Below are positions 25,524 to 33,587 of a stretch of 64,000 nt of DNA, piece after piece. The notes under the pieces are model-generated. The model was not told the origin of the DNA. It saw only the letters and a program-made list of their open reading frames with translations, and did not search any database. Both the position numbers and the translations under genes were made by a program. The stretch comes from Gemmiger formicilis. Its GTDB lineage: Bacteria; Bacillota; Clostridia; Oscillospirales; Ruminococcaceae. The DNA lies in the NCBI RefSeq assembly GCF_018784445.1, contig NZ_WQOH01000021.1, positions 1 through 64,000 on the forward strand, read 5' to 3'. Numbering within the stretch: position 1 is the first letter of the stretch; every line of letters begins with the position of its first letter.

Positions 25524-26249
25524 TTATTTCTTCGTATTCCCGCCCATGCGGCGGTCGCGGCGGGCATACTCGGCCAAAGCTTCGTCGAAGCATTTCTTCG
25601 TGAAATCGGGGAAGAGCGTCTGGGTGAAGTAGAACTCCGCGTAGGCGCACTGCCACAGCAGGAAGTTGGACAGCCGCTCCTCACCACTGGTGCGGATCAT
25701 CAGATCGACTGGGGGCAGGTCGCGGTAGAGGTGCTTCTCGATGACCTTCTCGTCGATGGCCTCGGGTTCCAGCGTACCGGCCTTGACCTCGGCGGCAATG
25801 GCGCGGGTGGCGTCGGTCAGCTCGGCATGGCTGCCGTAGTTCAGGCAGAAGTTGACGATACCCTTGTCATTGTCTTTCGTCAGGTTCATCATGTAGTCCA
25901 TGGCATCCAGCACGCGCTGCTGCAGCCCCTCGCGGCGGCCACTGAACAGCACCTTACAGCCGCGCTCGTTCATTTCGTCGGCAATGGTGCGGAAGTTGTT
26001 GGCAAACAGGTCCATCAGGTAACCGACTTCCTTTGCGTCGCGGCTGAAATTCTCCGTGGAGAAAACATAGAGGGACAGCACATAGACACCGCGGTCGCCG
26101 ACGGCGTAGCGGGTGATCTCGCGCAGGCGGTCAAAACCAGCCTTGTGGCCCATGCTGACCGGCATCAGGCGCTGTTTGGCCCAGCGGCGGTTGCCGTCCA
26201 CAATGATAGCCACATGGGTGGGGAAGCGGGGTTCAGCTGCATTCGGCAT
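25524..26249 (-). CDS. uppS: Isoprenyl transferase (undecaprenyl diphosphate synthase type)
   Basis: A 241-residue cis-prenyltransferase supplying the polyprenyl carrier for wall and glycan synthesis. The catalytic Asp sits in IIVDGNRRWAKQR (about 18; the more common form is DGNGRWA, and DGNRRWA is known in relatives). Other motifs: SLYVFSTENFSR, NYGSHAEL and LMIRTSGEERLSNFLLWQCAYAEFYF. It follows ruvX by 13 bases in the same transcript. No cdsA-like gene follows, unlike many genomes. Confidence 0.93.
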   Translation of the reverse strand: MPNAAEPRFPTHVAIIVDGNRRWAKQRLMPVSMGHKAGFDRLREITRYAVGDRGVYVLSLYVFSTENFSRDAKEVGYLMDLFANNFRTIADEMNERGCKVLFSGRREGLQQRVLDAMDYMMNLTKDNDKGIVNFCLNYGSHAELTDATRAIAAEVKAGTLEPEAIDEKVIEKHLYRDLPPVDLMIRTSGEERLSNFLLWQCAYAEFYFTQTLFPDFTKKCFDEALAEYARRDRRMGGNTKK

Positions 26250-26262
26250 AATCGTTCTCCTT

Positions 26263-26721
26263 TTATTGCTCGGGGCGCACCAGCTCGGGCGGTTCCTCGC
26301 CGGGGTGGTGGGCGCGCCAGTTCAGAAAGCTCTCCAAAATGACGGCGGCGGACACGGAATCCAGCCGTTCCTTACGCTTGGCGCCGAAGGTATCGTTATC
26401 GGCCAGGATGGCGGCGGCGGACACGGTGGTGCGGCGCTCATCCCACATCACAACCGGCACACCGGCGGTGTTGGCAAGGCGCTGGGCAAAGCGGCGGCTC
26501 TTGTTGGCGCGGCTGCCCTCGGTGCCGTCCATGTTTTTGGGCAGACCGCAGACAAGGCCCTCGGCCCCGCGGGCGGTCAGCACCTCAGTCACCGCGGCAG
26601 CGACCTTGTTCATGCTTTTTTCTTCGATTTGCGGCGTGATAGGGGAGGTGATCGTCTCCCCGGCGTCGCACCCGGCAAGCCCGGTGCGGGAATCGCCATA
26701 GTCAACGGCAAGCCATTTCAT
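26263..26721 (-). CDS. ruvX: Holliday junction resolvase-like RuvX (YqgF)
   Basis: A 152-residue RNase H-fold nuclease; family members act on Holliday junctions or in 16S rRNA maturation. Motifs: the catalytic Asp in LAVDYGDSRTGLA (residue 7), CGLPKNMDGTEG (about 58) and WDERRTTVSAAAIL, followed by ERLDSVSAAVILESFL with the last acidic residues. First gene of the ruvX-uppS pair. Confidence 0.92.
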   Translation of the reverse strand: MKWLAVDYGDSRTGLAGCDAGETITSPITPQIEEKSMNKVAAAVTEVLTARGAEGLVCGLPKNMDGTEGSRANKSRRFAQRLANTAGVPVVMWDERRTTVSAAAILADNDTFGAKRKERLDSVSAAVILESFLNWRAHHPGEEPPELVRPEQ

Positions 26722-27029
26722 GGGCAGGCTCCTTTACATTTCGTCGTATAGGGTTATTATAGCATAAAAAAGCCGCCCTGACCAGCAGGACGGGAGATTT
26801 TGTTTGCCTTGTTGCTTTGCCTTCCCCCGAGGGGGGAAGGTGGCCCCGCAGGGCCGGATGAGGGGCAGGCTTGCTACGGTTGCCCGTAAACGGGTCAGCC
26901 TGATCAGCTCTGCCCTCATCAGTCACCTTCGGTGACAGCTTTCCCCGTGGGGGAAGCCCTTGGGGTACTGTAGGGGTCGATGCTTGCATCGACCCGCGGG
27001 GCGTCGAGGACGCCGCCCCCCCTACAAAC
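26722..27029. repeat. Repeat-filled intergenic region
   Basis: No gene. Contents: a short GCCGCCCTG/CAGGACGG hairpin after the bioY side; a second GATGAGG-type repeat at 26811-26962, with ends CCTTCCCCCGAGGGG and CCGTGGGGGAAGCC; and a REP-like pair at 26969-27026 (TGTAGGGGTCGATGCTTGC and GCGTCGAGGACGCC ... CCCCTACA). Confidence 0.65.
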
Positions 27030-27575
27030 TCAGACCAGCGAGCCTTTCAGCCGCTTATCCAGCTGGATGGTCAAAGCGGCGGCGAGGGCGATTTTCACGG
27101 CGTCGCCGGGCAGATAGGGCAGGACGCACCAGCCCAGGGCGCTGACTAAATCAGCCCCCGTTAGGATCATGAACCAGATCGTGCCCAGCACGTAGCAGGC
27201 AGCGCAGCCCACGACCATGGCGACGCAGAGCGCCCAGAACTTGCGGCCCAGCACCTTGGACAGCAGGGCCGTGATGAGCGCTGTCAGAATGTAGCCGATG
27301 GCATAGCCGCCGGTCTTGCCGAAGATGGCAGACGGGCCGCCCTGGAAGTTGGCCAGCACCGGCACACCGATGGCTGCCAGCGCAATGAACACGACCTGAC
27401 TGGCCGTGCCCCACACGGGGCCAAGCATCGTGCCCGCCATATAAACGGCGAACAGCGCCAGGTTGATGGGCACCCCCCACGGCATCGGCACGGCAATCTG
27501 GCTGCACACGGCGACCAGCGCGGTGAACATGGCACATAGCACCATGCGGCGGACATTGTTGGAAGTTTTTGTCAT
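27030..27575 (-). CDS. bioY: Biotin ECF transporter S component BioY
   Basis: The 181-residue membrane protein has about six hydrophobic segments and the BioY pattern: FTALVAVCSQIAVPMPWGVPINLALFAVYMAG, FGKTGGYAIGYILTA and LPYLPGDAVKIALAAAL. It imports biotin, with or without ECF modules. It lies 21 bases downstream of birA, so uptake and ligation/repression are co-expressed; BirA may control this operon, though I see no classical Bir box upstream. Confidence 0.94.
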   Translation of the reverse strand: MTKTSNNVRRMVLCAMFTALVAVCSQIAVPMPWGVPINLALFAVYMAGTMLGPVWGTASQVVFIALAAIGVPVLANFQGGPSAIFGKTGGYAIGYILTALITALLSKVLGRKFWALCVAMVVGCAACYVLGTIWFMILTGADLVSALGWCVLPYLPGDAVKIALAAALTIQLDKRLKGSLV

Positions 27576-27596
27576 GATAAAATACCCCTCTTACAT

Positions 27597-28577
27597 TTAT
27601 AACAGACGCACGCTGACCTCGCCGCTGTTCAGGGCGGTGGGGCGGCTTTCGCCGGTAAAGCGCACGATCAGTTTCCATTCGTCATTGATGCCCAGCGCTG
27701 CGGCCTGACGCGGCTCGCCCTGGCGCGGCGTGACGAGCACCTGCCGCCCTACAAGGGCCTGGCGGCTGCGGTACTCGTCCAGGCAGCCGCTGCGCGGCCC
27801 GGCGCGGTAGAGCGGCCAGAACTCGTTCAAGAATGCCGCCGCCAGCATGGCCCGCGCCCCCGGGGCCGGGGTTCCGTCATAGATTGCCCCCGCCACGTCC
27901 CGCAGGTCGTCGGGCCAGCCCTCGGCCGGGGCAATGACGTTGAAGCCCAGCCCCAACACGGCGTAGTCCAGCATCCCGGATTCCAGGTCCAGCGCGGCCT
28001 CAGTCAGGATGCCGCAGACCTTTTTGCCGTTCTTCCACAGGTCGTTGACCCATTTGATCCGGATGGGCGTGCCGCATAGCTTTTCCGCTGCGCGGGCCGC
28101 TGCCACCGCCGCCATGGCGGTCAGGCCCACGGCCTGCCGGGCACCGATCTCGGGCCGCAGCAGTACGCTTAAATACAGCCCCCCGGGCGGCGAATAAAAG
28201 CTATGCCCGCCGCGTCCGCGCCCCGCGCTCTGCGCCTGGGCGATAAGCACCAGTCCCTCGGGTGCACCGTTGTCGGCACGGGCACGCAGCACGCTGTTGG
28301 TGCCGGGTAAGCGGTCAACGACCTCGATTTGCAGCGCCTGCAGGGGTGCTTCGTGCAGCAGGGCCGCTACGGCGGCAGTGTTCAGTACATCGACATTTTT
28401 CGACAGGGTGTAGCCGCGGTTCGTCACGGCCTCGATAGGAATGCCGTCGCTGCGCAGGGCGGCCACAGCCTTCCAGATGGCGGTGCGGCTCACGCCCAGC
28501 CGAGCGGCCAGCTCCTGACCGGAGATATACTGTCCCCGTGCGCCGTCAAGCGCTGCGAGAACTTCCTGTTTGACCAT
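27597..28577 (-). CDS. birA: Biotin-protein ligase / biotin repressor BirA
   Basis: A 326-residue class II BirA: an N-terminal winged helix (SGQELAARLGVSRTAIWKAVAALRSDGI, about 18-45) plus the ligase with the biotinyl-AMP loop GRGRGGHSFYSPPGGLYLSVLL (about 117-138; classical GRGRxGR/Kx) and KWVNDLWKNGKKVCGILTE (about 174-192). It attaches biotin to carboxylases and can repress transcription. TATACT lies about 30 bases before the start codon. Confidence 0.94.
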   Translation of the reverse strand: MVKQEVLAALDGARGQYISGQELAARLGVSRTAIWKAVAALRSDGIPIEAVTNRGYTLSKNVDVLNTAAVAALLHEAPLQALQIEVVDRLPGTNSVLRARADNGAPEGLVLIAQAQSAGRGRGGHSFYSPPGGLYLSVLLRPEIGARQAVGLTAMAAVAAARAAEKLCGTPIRIKWVNDLWKNGKKVCGILTEAALDLESGMLDYAVLGLGFNVIAPAEGWPDDLRDVAGAIYDGTPAPGARAMLAAAFLNEFWPLYRAGPRSGCLDEYRSRQALVGRQVLVTPRQGEPRQAAALGINDEWKLIVRFTGESRPTALNSGEVSVRLL

Positions 28578-28704
28578 ACTGCCGCCCCCCTTTCAGGCCC
28601 GACTGTAAGCCAGTATACCGCGGCGGGGGCCGAAATGTCAACGCCTTCCCGGCTTCATGGTTGACAATCAGAGCAAAAAATGTCCCGCCGGGGAGGCGGG
28701 AACG

Positions 28705-28742
28705 GCAAAAGCCCCGCAGGCTCTCGCCTGCGGGGCTTTTGC
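28705..28742 (-). terminator. kdgK terminator
   Basis: A perfect 16-bp stem (28705-28720 with 28727-28742), about 37 bases after the kdgK stop codon. Confidence 0.85.
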
Positions 28743-28778
28743 TATGATGCAAACAGATTTAGTGGGAAAAGTCTAAAC

Positions 28779-29804
28779 TTAGCGCTGGATACGGCCGGAA
28801 CCGTCGCCACCGGCCAGCTTCTCGACCTCGGAGACAGTGACCATGTTGTAGTCACCCTCGATGGAGTGCTTCAGGGCAGAAGCAGCAACAGCGAACTCAA
28901 CAGCATCCTGGGTGCTCTTGCCGTTCAGCAGGGCATAGATCAGACCGCCGCCGAAGGAGTCACCGCCGCCAACGCGGTCGATGATGCGCAGCTCGTACTT
29001 CTTGGAGAAGCAGTACTCGTTGGAAGCGACATCGTACAGCATGGCGCTCCAGCCGTTGTCGGAAGCGGAATGGCTCTCACGCAGGGTGATGGCGACCTTC
29101 TCGAAGCCGAACTTGTCAGCCAGCTGCTTGGCAACGCTCTTGTAGCCCTCGCGGTTGATCTCACCGGCGTAAATGTCGGTAGCCTCAGCCTCGATGCCAA
29201 AGACGTCCTTCGCATCCTCCTCGTTGGAGATGCAGACGTCAACGTACTGGCACAGGTCGGTCATGGCAGCGCGGGCCTGCTCACGGGTCCACAGCTTGCC
29301 GCGGTAGTTCAGGTCGCAGCTGATCTTGACGCCATGAGCCTTAGCAGCCTTGCAGGCCTCGCGGCAGATCTCAACAACATTCTCGCCCAGGGCCGGGGTG
29401 ATGCCGGTGAAGTGGAACCAGTCCACGCCCTCGAAGATGGCATCCCAGTCGAAGTCGGCGGTAGAAGCCAGCTGAATGGCGGAGTTGGCGCGATCGTAAA
29501 TGCAGACGGAACCACGCTGAGAAGCGCCCTTCTCGTTGAAGTAGATACCAACGCGATCGCCGCCGCGGGTGATCTTGCTGGTGTCAACGCCGTAGCGGCG
29601 CAGGCTGTTCACAGCGGCCTGACCAATGGCATGGGCAGGCAGCTTGGTAACGAAAGCAGCGTCAATGCCGTAGTTGGCCAGAGAAACAGCAACGTTGGCC
29701 TCGCCGCCGCCGAAGGTGAACTCCAGGTTGTTGGCCTGGACAAAGCGCTCATAGTTGAACGGCTGCAGACGGATCATCAATTCGCCAAAAGTAACGACTT
29801 TCAT
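28779..29804 (-). CDS. kdgK: 2-keto-3-deoxygluconate kinase (PfkB family)
   Basis: A 341-residue PfkB sugar kinase. FGELMIRLQP at the start and FGGGEANVAVSLANYG (about 32-47) are typical of KDG kinases; the catalytic base is in RVGGGDSFGGGLIYALL (about 290), where GAGD is GGGD. Sitting after a KDPG aldolase gene and near an IclR regulator, its product most likely turns KDG into KDPG in uronate or Entner-Doudoroff type catabolism. AAAAGGAG precedes the ATG. Confidence 0.9.
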   Translation of the reverse strand: MKVVTFGELMIRLQPFNYERFVQANNLEFTFGGGEANVAVSLANYGIDAAFVTKLPAHAIGQAAVNSLRRYGVDTSKITRGGDRVGIYFNEKGASQRGSVCIYDRANSAIQLASTADFDWDAIFEGVDWFHFTGITPALGENVVEICREACKAAKAHGVKISCDLNYRGKLWTREQARAAMTDLCQYVDVCISNEEDAKDVFGIEAEATDIYAGEINREGYKSVAKQLADKFGFEKVAITLRESHSASDNGWSAMLYDVASNEYCFSKKYELRIIDRVGGGDSFGGGLIYALLNGKSTQDAVEFAVAASALKHSIEGDYNMVTVSEVEKLAGGDGSGRIQR

Positions 29805-29837
29805 GGTGAACTCCTTTTAATTCAATATTTTTTAAAG

Positions 29838-29873
29838 ATAGGGGAGTGGGGCGTCGAGGACGCCACCCCCTAC
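29838..29873. repeat. REP-like extragenic palindrome inside the eda-kdgK gap
   Basis: ATAGGGGAGTGGGGCGTC and GACGCCACCCCCTAC form one unit between two genes of the same operon, where it could affect mRNA processing. Confidence 0.6.
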
Positions 29874-29895
29874 GAATTTACGATGGAGGCAGCGA

Positions 29896-30858
29896 TCAGC
29901 GCTGGACCAGGTGGAAGGCAAAGCCTGCGATCTCGTCAGCGAAGTAGATGGCAACGGTCTTGCCGTCCTTGACGTTCTTGCTGTCCATGTCGAACTTGAC
30001 GCCGCGCTGGCCGAGGTGATAGATAGCACGGTCAACGTTGTTGGTCAGGATCGCGATGTGGCCATTGGTGCCACGGCCCGGCTTCTTCATGATCTCGAAT
30101 TCCTTCTTGCCCACGAAGATGCTGCTGTTGCCCGGCTTGACAGCCATGCTCAGCAGGCTGGCGATGGTCTCGGCGGTCTTGGCGGCCTCGGCCTCGTTCT
30201 CGCAGTTGATGCCGATGTGGCCCAGCTCGAGGCCCAGCATGACGTCAACAGCCTCGCGGCTCATTGCGGCGATCTCGTCCCAGGCACCGGCCTTGATCTT
30301 GTCGCTCTTGCACATCCAGGTGCCGCCGACAGCGATGATCTGGTTGTAGCCCAGATAGTTGTTGACATTCTTGGCGTTGACACCTCCGGTGCACATCCAC
30401 TTGCAGGTCTTGAGGGCAGCGCCGATGTTCTTCAGCTTGTCCACGCCGCCGTTGGCCTCTGCGGGGAAGAACTTAACGCACTCGCAGCCCATGTTCATGG
30501 CCTGCTGCATCTCGCCGGCGGTGGCGGTGCCGGGCATCATGATGCCGCCCTTGTTGATGACATGCTGGCAGACCTCGGGGTCAAAGCCGGGGGCAACGAT
30601 GAAGGAAGCGCCGGCGGCCATAGCGCGGTCAGCCTGATCAATGGTCAGGACAGTGCCGGCGCCCAGCAGCATATCGGGCAGTTCCTCGTGGATCTTCTTG
30701 ATGCACTCCTCAGCACAAGCGGTGCGGAAGGTGACCTCGGCGGCGGGCAGGCCGCCGTCCATCAGGGCCTTGCACAGGGGCAGGGCCTCGTCCGCGCTGT
30801 TGAAAGCAATGACCGGGATAATGCCGATCTCGTAAACACGCTGCAAAACAGAATTCAT
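29896..30858 (-). CDS. eda: KDPG aldolase fused to a C-terminal VOC/glyoxalase-like domain
   Basis: Residues 1-210 are a class I KDPG/KHG aldolase: IIPVIAFNSADEA, the acid-base Glu in AAEVTFRT (about 41), LGAGTVLT, and the Schiff-base Lys in CVKFFPAEANGG (about 129). Residues 211-320 are an extra domain (LGHIGINCENEAEAAKTAE ... TNGHIAILTNNVDRAIYHLGQRGVKF ... FADEIAGFAFHL) with the beta-alpha-beta pattern of the VOC superfamily. It would split KDPG into pyruvate and glyceraldehyde 3-phosphate; the extra domain's role is unknown. First gene of the operon with kdgK. Confidence 0.9.
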   Translation of the reverse strand: MNSVLQRVYEIGIIPVIAFNSADEALPLCKALMDGGLPAAEVTFRTACAEECIKKIHEELPDMLLGAGTVLTIDQADRAMAAGASFIVAPGFDPEVCQHVINKGGIMMPGTATAGEMQQAMNMGCECVKFFPAEANGGVDKLKNIGAALKTCKWMCTGGVNAKNVNNYLGYNQIIAVGGTWMCKSDKIKAGAWDEIAAMSREAVDVMLGLELGHIGINCENEAEAAKTAETIASLLSMAVKPGNSSIFVGKKEFEIMKKPGRGTNGHIAILTNNVDRAIYHLGQRGVKFDMDSKNVKDGKTVAIYFADEIAGFAFHLVQR

Positions 30859-30935
30859 AGCAATTCTCCTTCACTGATTCTGTGCGGGCCACCCAGTTCA
30901 CACACTGCGGCGGGGTCACGCACTTGGTTACTTTT

Positions 30936-30964
30936 ATTATATCCACTGGGTCGGTGGGCGTCAA
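30936..30964 (-). promoter_or_regulatory. eda-kdgK promoter
   Basis: TTGACG (30964-30959), 17-base spacer, TATAAT (30941-30936), about 78 bases before the eda start codon and divergent from the regulator promoter. Confidence 0.75.
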
Positions 30965-31016
30965 TCGGGCAGAAATGTGAAAGAAAGCGCACGATTTTTG
31001 TTGTATCCGCCAAGGA

Positions 31017-31031
31017 TTCCGCAATTCGGAA
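31017..31031. promoter_or_regulatory. Operator 1, TTCC-N7-GGAA palindrome
   Basis: TTCCGCAATTCGGAA is a perfect 5-bp inverted repeat of the form bound by several IclR-family proteins. It lies upstream of both promoters, centred 52 bases from operator 2, about five helical turns. Confidence 0.6.
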
Positions 31032-31037
31032 AAGAGC

Positions 31038-31066
31038 TTGAAAAAATCGGCCAACTCTGTTATAAT
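31038..31066 (+). promoter_or_regulatory. IclR-type regulator promoter
   Basis: TTGAAA (31038-31043), 17 bases, TATAAT (31061-31066). The -10 lies inside operator 2, so binding there should block this promoter (autorepression). Confidence 0.75.
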
Positions 31067-31090
31067 CGTTCCATAATACGGAACGATTAT
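31062..31090. promoter_or_regulatory. Operator 2, 11-bp perfect inverted repeat
   Basis: ATAATCGTTCC and GGAACGATTAT, separated by 7 bases, form a perfect palindrome with the same TTCC-N7-GGAA core as operator 1. It covers the -10 and start region of the regulator gene. Confidence 0.75.
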
Positions 31091-31153
31091 GCGTTCCGTC
31101 CCGCAAATTAAATTTATGAAATTTTTGTTAAATTTCGTCAGGAGGCCCTTATC

Positions 31154-31915
31154 ATGGCAGAAAAGACCGGCGTGCAGAGTGTGGAGCGCATCTTTCAGCT
31201 GATCGAGCAGCTGGCGGCGCACCCCACGGGGGTCAGCCTGCAAAAGCTGGCAGGGGAGACCGGCCTTGCCAAAAGCACCGTGCACCGCCTGCTGGCAAGC
31301 CTGGTGGGGCTGGGCTATGTGGCGCAGAACGACGAGAATGGCCACTACCGGCTGACCTTAAAAATGTTTGAGCTGTCCAGCGGCATTGTGGACAGCATGG
31401 ATATTATGGGCGTGGCAAAGGCGCATTTGGAGCGTCTCTCCCAGCGCACCGGCGAGGCCGTGCACCTGGTCATCCGCGATGGGCGGGACATCGTCTACAT
31501 TTATAAGACCGAGAGCGGTCCCATGCGGATGTCCAGCCGCGTGGGCCTGCGCAGCCCGCTGTACTGCACTGGCGTGGGCAAGGCTATTTTAGCCACGCTG
31601 CCAGGGGATGAGCTGGAGGATATCTGGACCCACAGCAACGTGCAGAAGCTGACCGACCGGACCATCACCGATTTGGAGGAGCTGCGCAGCCAGCTTGTGG
31701 AAGTGCACGCCAACGGCTACGCCATCGACGACGAGGAGAACGAAGTCGGTGTGCGATGCGTGGCGGTGGCCATCCCCGGCGCCGACGGCCGCGCGGAAAG
31801 TGCGTTTTCCATCAGCGGGTTAGCGCCCTATATGACACCCGAGCGGATACGCCGAATTGCGACGCTGGCGCTGGACGCACGGACGGATATCCTGGCGGAT
31901 CTGGGGCTGCGGTAA
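31154..31915 (+). CDS. IclR-family transcriptional regulator (KdgR-like)
   Basis: A 253-residue IclR protein: winged helix in residues 1-75 (GVSLQKLAGETGLAKSTVHRLLASLVGLGYV) and an effector domain with GRDIVYIYKTES and GLRSPLYCTGVGKAILATLP; the C-terminus has VAVAIPGADG. IclR relatives of this type sense keto-sugar acids. Its divergent position from eda-kdgK and the shared operators make it the likely regulator of that module. Ribosome site AGGAGG before the ATG. Confidence 0.92.
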   Translation: MAEKTGVQSVERIFQLIEQLAAHPTGVSLQKLAGETGLAKSTVHRLLASLVGLGYVAQNDENGHYRLTLKMFELSSGIVDSMDIMGVAKAHLERLSQRTGEAVHLVIRDGRDIVYIYKTESGPMRMSSRVGLRSPLYCTGVGKAILATLPGDELEDIWTHSNVQKLTDRTITDLEELRSQLVEVHANGYAIDDEENEVGVRCVAVAIPGADGRAESAFSISGLAPYMTPERIRRIATLALDARTDILADLGLR

Positions 31916-31927
31916 AAGATATAGAAT

Positions 31928-32019
31928 TGTAGGGCGGCCAGCCCCCTGGCCGCCGCATCTTGCCTTTAGTACAACTTTATCCTTTAGTCGTAGGGGGCGT
32001 CGAGGACGCCGCCCCCTAC
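31928..32019. repeat. Two REP-like palindromes
   Basis: TGTAGGGCGGCCAGCC with GGCCGCCG (31928-31956), and CGTAGGGGGCGTCGAGG with CGCCGCCCCCTACC (31989-32019), between the IclR gene and the convergent HTH gene. Confidence 0.65.
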
Positions 32020-32369
32020 CTTTCTACTTCCCGCAGAAGCTCCTCTGCTGGCACGTCGTATAACTTTGCCACAGCCAGCAAATTTGTTGTGCTGGGGTCT
32101 GCGCTGCCGTTCTCCCACTTGGAGACCGTCTGGCGGCTGACGCCTAAACTCTCGGCCACAAACTCCTGCGTCATGTGGCATTGGATTCGATGGGCTTTCA
32201 GCGTCTCACCCAAGGTGCGTTTGGCGGCCCGCTTTTCCGCCCGGACTTCTTTACTGCCGATGTACTTTTTCAGCGCCCGCACGATCAGCACAAACAGGTA
32301 CATGACCGCCGCCAGCAGCGCTACCGTCAGCACAAGATTCAAAATCCCCCACCATGCTGCAAATGCCAT
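32016..32369 (-). CDS. Membrane-anchored XRE-family regulator
   Basis: A 117-residue protein with one N-terminal membrane segment (about 5-30), a basic linker, and a C-terminal helix-turn-helix (AHRIQCHMTQEFVAESLGVSRQTVSKWENGSADPS, about 60-95). The order is the reverse of the common HTH-then-membrane layout. AAGGAGG precedes the ATG at 32369. Single gene; target unknown. Confidence 0.8.
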   Translation of the reverse strand: MAFAAWWGILNLVLTVALLAAVMYLFVLIVRALKKYIGSKEVRAEKRAAKRTLGETLKAHRIQCHMTQEFVAESLGVSRQTVSKWENGSADPSTTNLLAVAKLYDVPAEELLREVER

Positions 32370-32468
32370 CTCTATTTCCTCCTTCGTGGATTTTTCTGCC
32401 CCCAGTATACCAGCCAATATCCCGTGACACCAGCAACTATCTTGTACATTTTCGCTTACATCGCAAAA

Positions 32469-32505
32469 AACGGCCTGTCTGCGTAGTTTCCGCAGGCAGG
32501 CCGTT
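32469..32505 (-). terminator. Terminator behind the DHHW gene
   Basis: AACGGCCTGCCTGCG pairs with CGCAGACAGGCCGTT (one mismatch) then TTTTTGCG on the minus strand, six bases after the stop codon. Confidence 0.8.
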
Positions 32506-32510
32506 CCTAT

Positions 32511-33581
32511 TTAAAATGCTTCCAGAATCGCCAGCAGTTTATCCAGGCTGCGCTCGTTGAACTCCAAAATCAGGATATCGCACCCCGGGTGATCGACCAC
32601 ATCCATCGTAAACGTGTCGATGTGCTCGCGCCAGCTGTTGGTGAACCGCGCCTGCAAATAGGGCATATAATACTCACTGAAGGAATCCCCGATGACCCGC
32701 ACCGCGCGGCCGTCTTTTTCAAACAGCTGGGCGTAGCCGGGTACAGTGTAAGTCTCCTCGGCGGGCAGGCTGGCGTAAAGCGCCGCCACATTCGCCATGT
32801 CGCCGGTCGTCGTGCCGTCGGCCTCCACCAGGTAGGCGTCAGGGGAGCGGGTCGGCATGTCCAGCGCCTCAAAAATACCGTCCAGCCCAATCAGCGCACC
32901 GATGGAGTTCCAGTGCGTGTCGGTCTTGTAGTAGAGCAGCCGTTCGGAGTTCTGCCGTGCCTGGCTGCGCAGCACATCGTACCGCCACACCACCGGCACC
33001 GTCGTGTGGCTTTGCAGGTAAGCCGCCATCAGGTCGGTGCGGTTCTGCTCGTTCACGATGGGGTAGCCGTCGGGCATGTACTCGCGATAGATGCGGTCCT
33101 TGCTAGGCGTCAGGTCCAACACCAGCGTACAGCCGTTGGCCGCCAGCCGGTCATTTAAGATCTGCAGCCCCGCGCTGGCCTCGGCCAGCACCTCGGCACT
33201 GTCATTCAGCTCGGTCAGGCCCTGATAATTTGCCATCGGCTGGGCAGCGTTAGGCCCGTCCTTGTAGAACAGCCACCCTTTCTTGCCGGGCAACACCTGA
33301 TCGCTCTGGCTTGTGCCGAACAGCGCATAGTCCAGCCCGGCGTTGACCAGCACAAACTGGTAGCGGAAGGGAGAATTGTCCACCAGAAAGTTATCGAGAT
33401 TCTGCGGCAGCTCCCGCAGCGGGCTGTTCAGCACCTGGGGCAGGCCGGTCATCAGGCGGTTTTCGTGGCTGTCCATCGACAGCTGTTTGGAGAACACATT
33501 GAACACCGGGAACGCCAGCCCGATGACGGCGCAGAACGCGCCCGCAAAGGCAATTTTGCCCGCTTTACGCATGGTCTGCAC
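32511..33581 (-). CDS. DHHW/AlgX-like SGNH acetyltransferase-associated protein
   Basis: A 356-residue protein with one N-terminal membrane anchor (about 8-28) and an extracytoplasmic domain of the DHHW/AlgJ-AlgX type. The catalytic pieces are KTDTHWNSIGA (Asp-x-His, about 220) and VIGDSFSEYYMPYL (Ser, about 297). In alginate and related systems such proteins move acetyl groups passed out by an MBOAT protein onto a polysaccharide. The MBOAT gene is directly upstream on the same strand. A start at 33572 (MRKAGK) is as likely. Confidence 0.85.
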   Translation of the reverse strand: MQTMRKAGKIAFAGAFCAVIGLAFPVFNVFSKQLSMDSHENRLMTGLPQVLNSPLRELPQNLDNFLVDNSPFRYQFVLVNAGLDYALFGTSQSDQVLPGKKGWLFYKDGPNAAQPMANYQGLTELNDSAEVLAEASAGLQILNDRLAANGCTLVLDLTPSKDRIYREYMPDGYPIVNEQNRTDLMAAYLQSHTTVPVVWRYDVLRSQARQNSERLLYYKTDTHWNSIGALIGLDGIFEALDMPTRSPDAYLVEADGTTTGDMANVAALYASLPAEETYTVPGYAQLFEKDGRAVRVIGDSFSEYYMPYLQARFTNSWREHIDTFTMDVVDHPGCDILILEFNERSLDKLLAILEAF

Positions 33582-33587
33582 CCTCCT

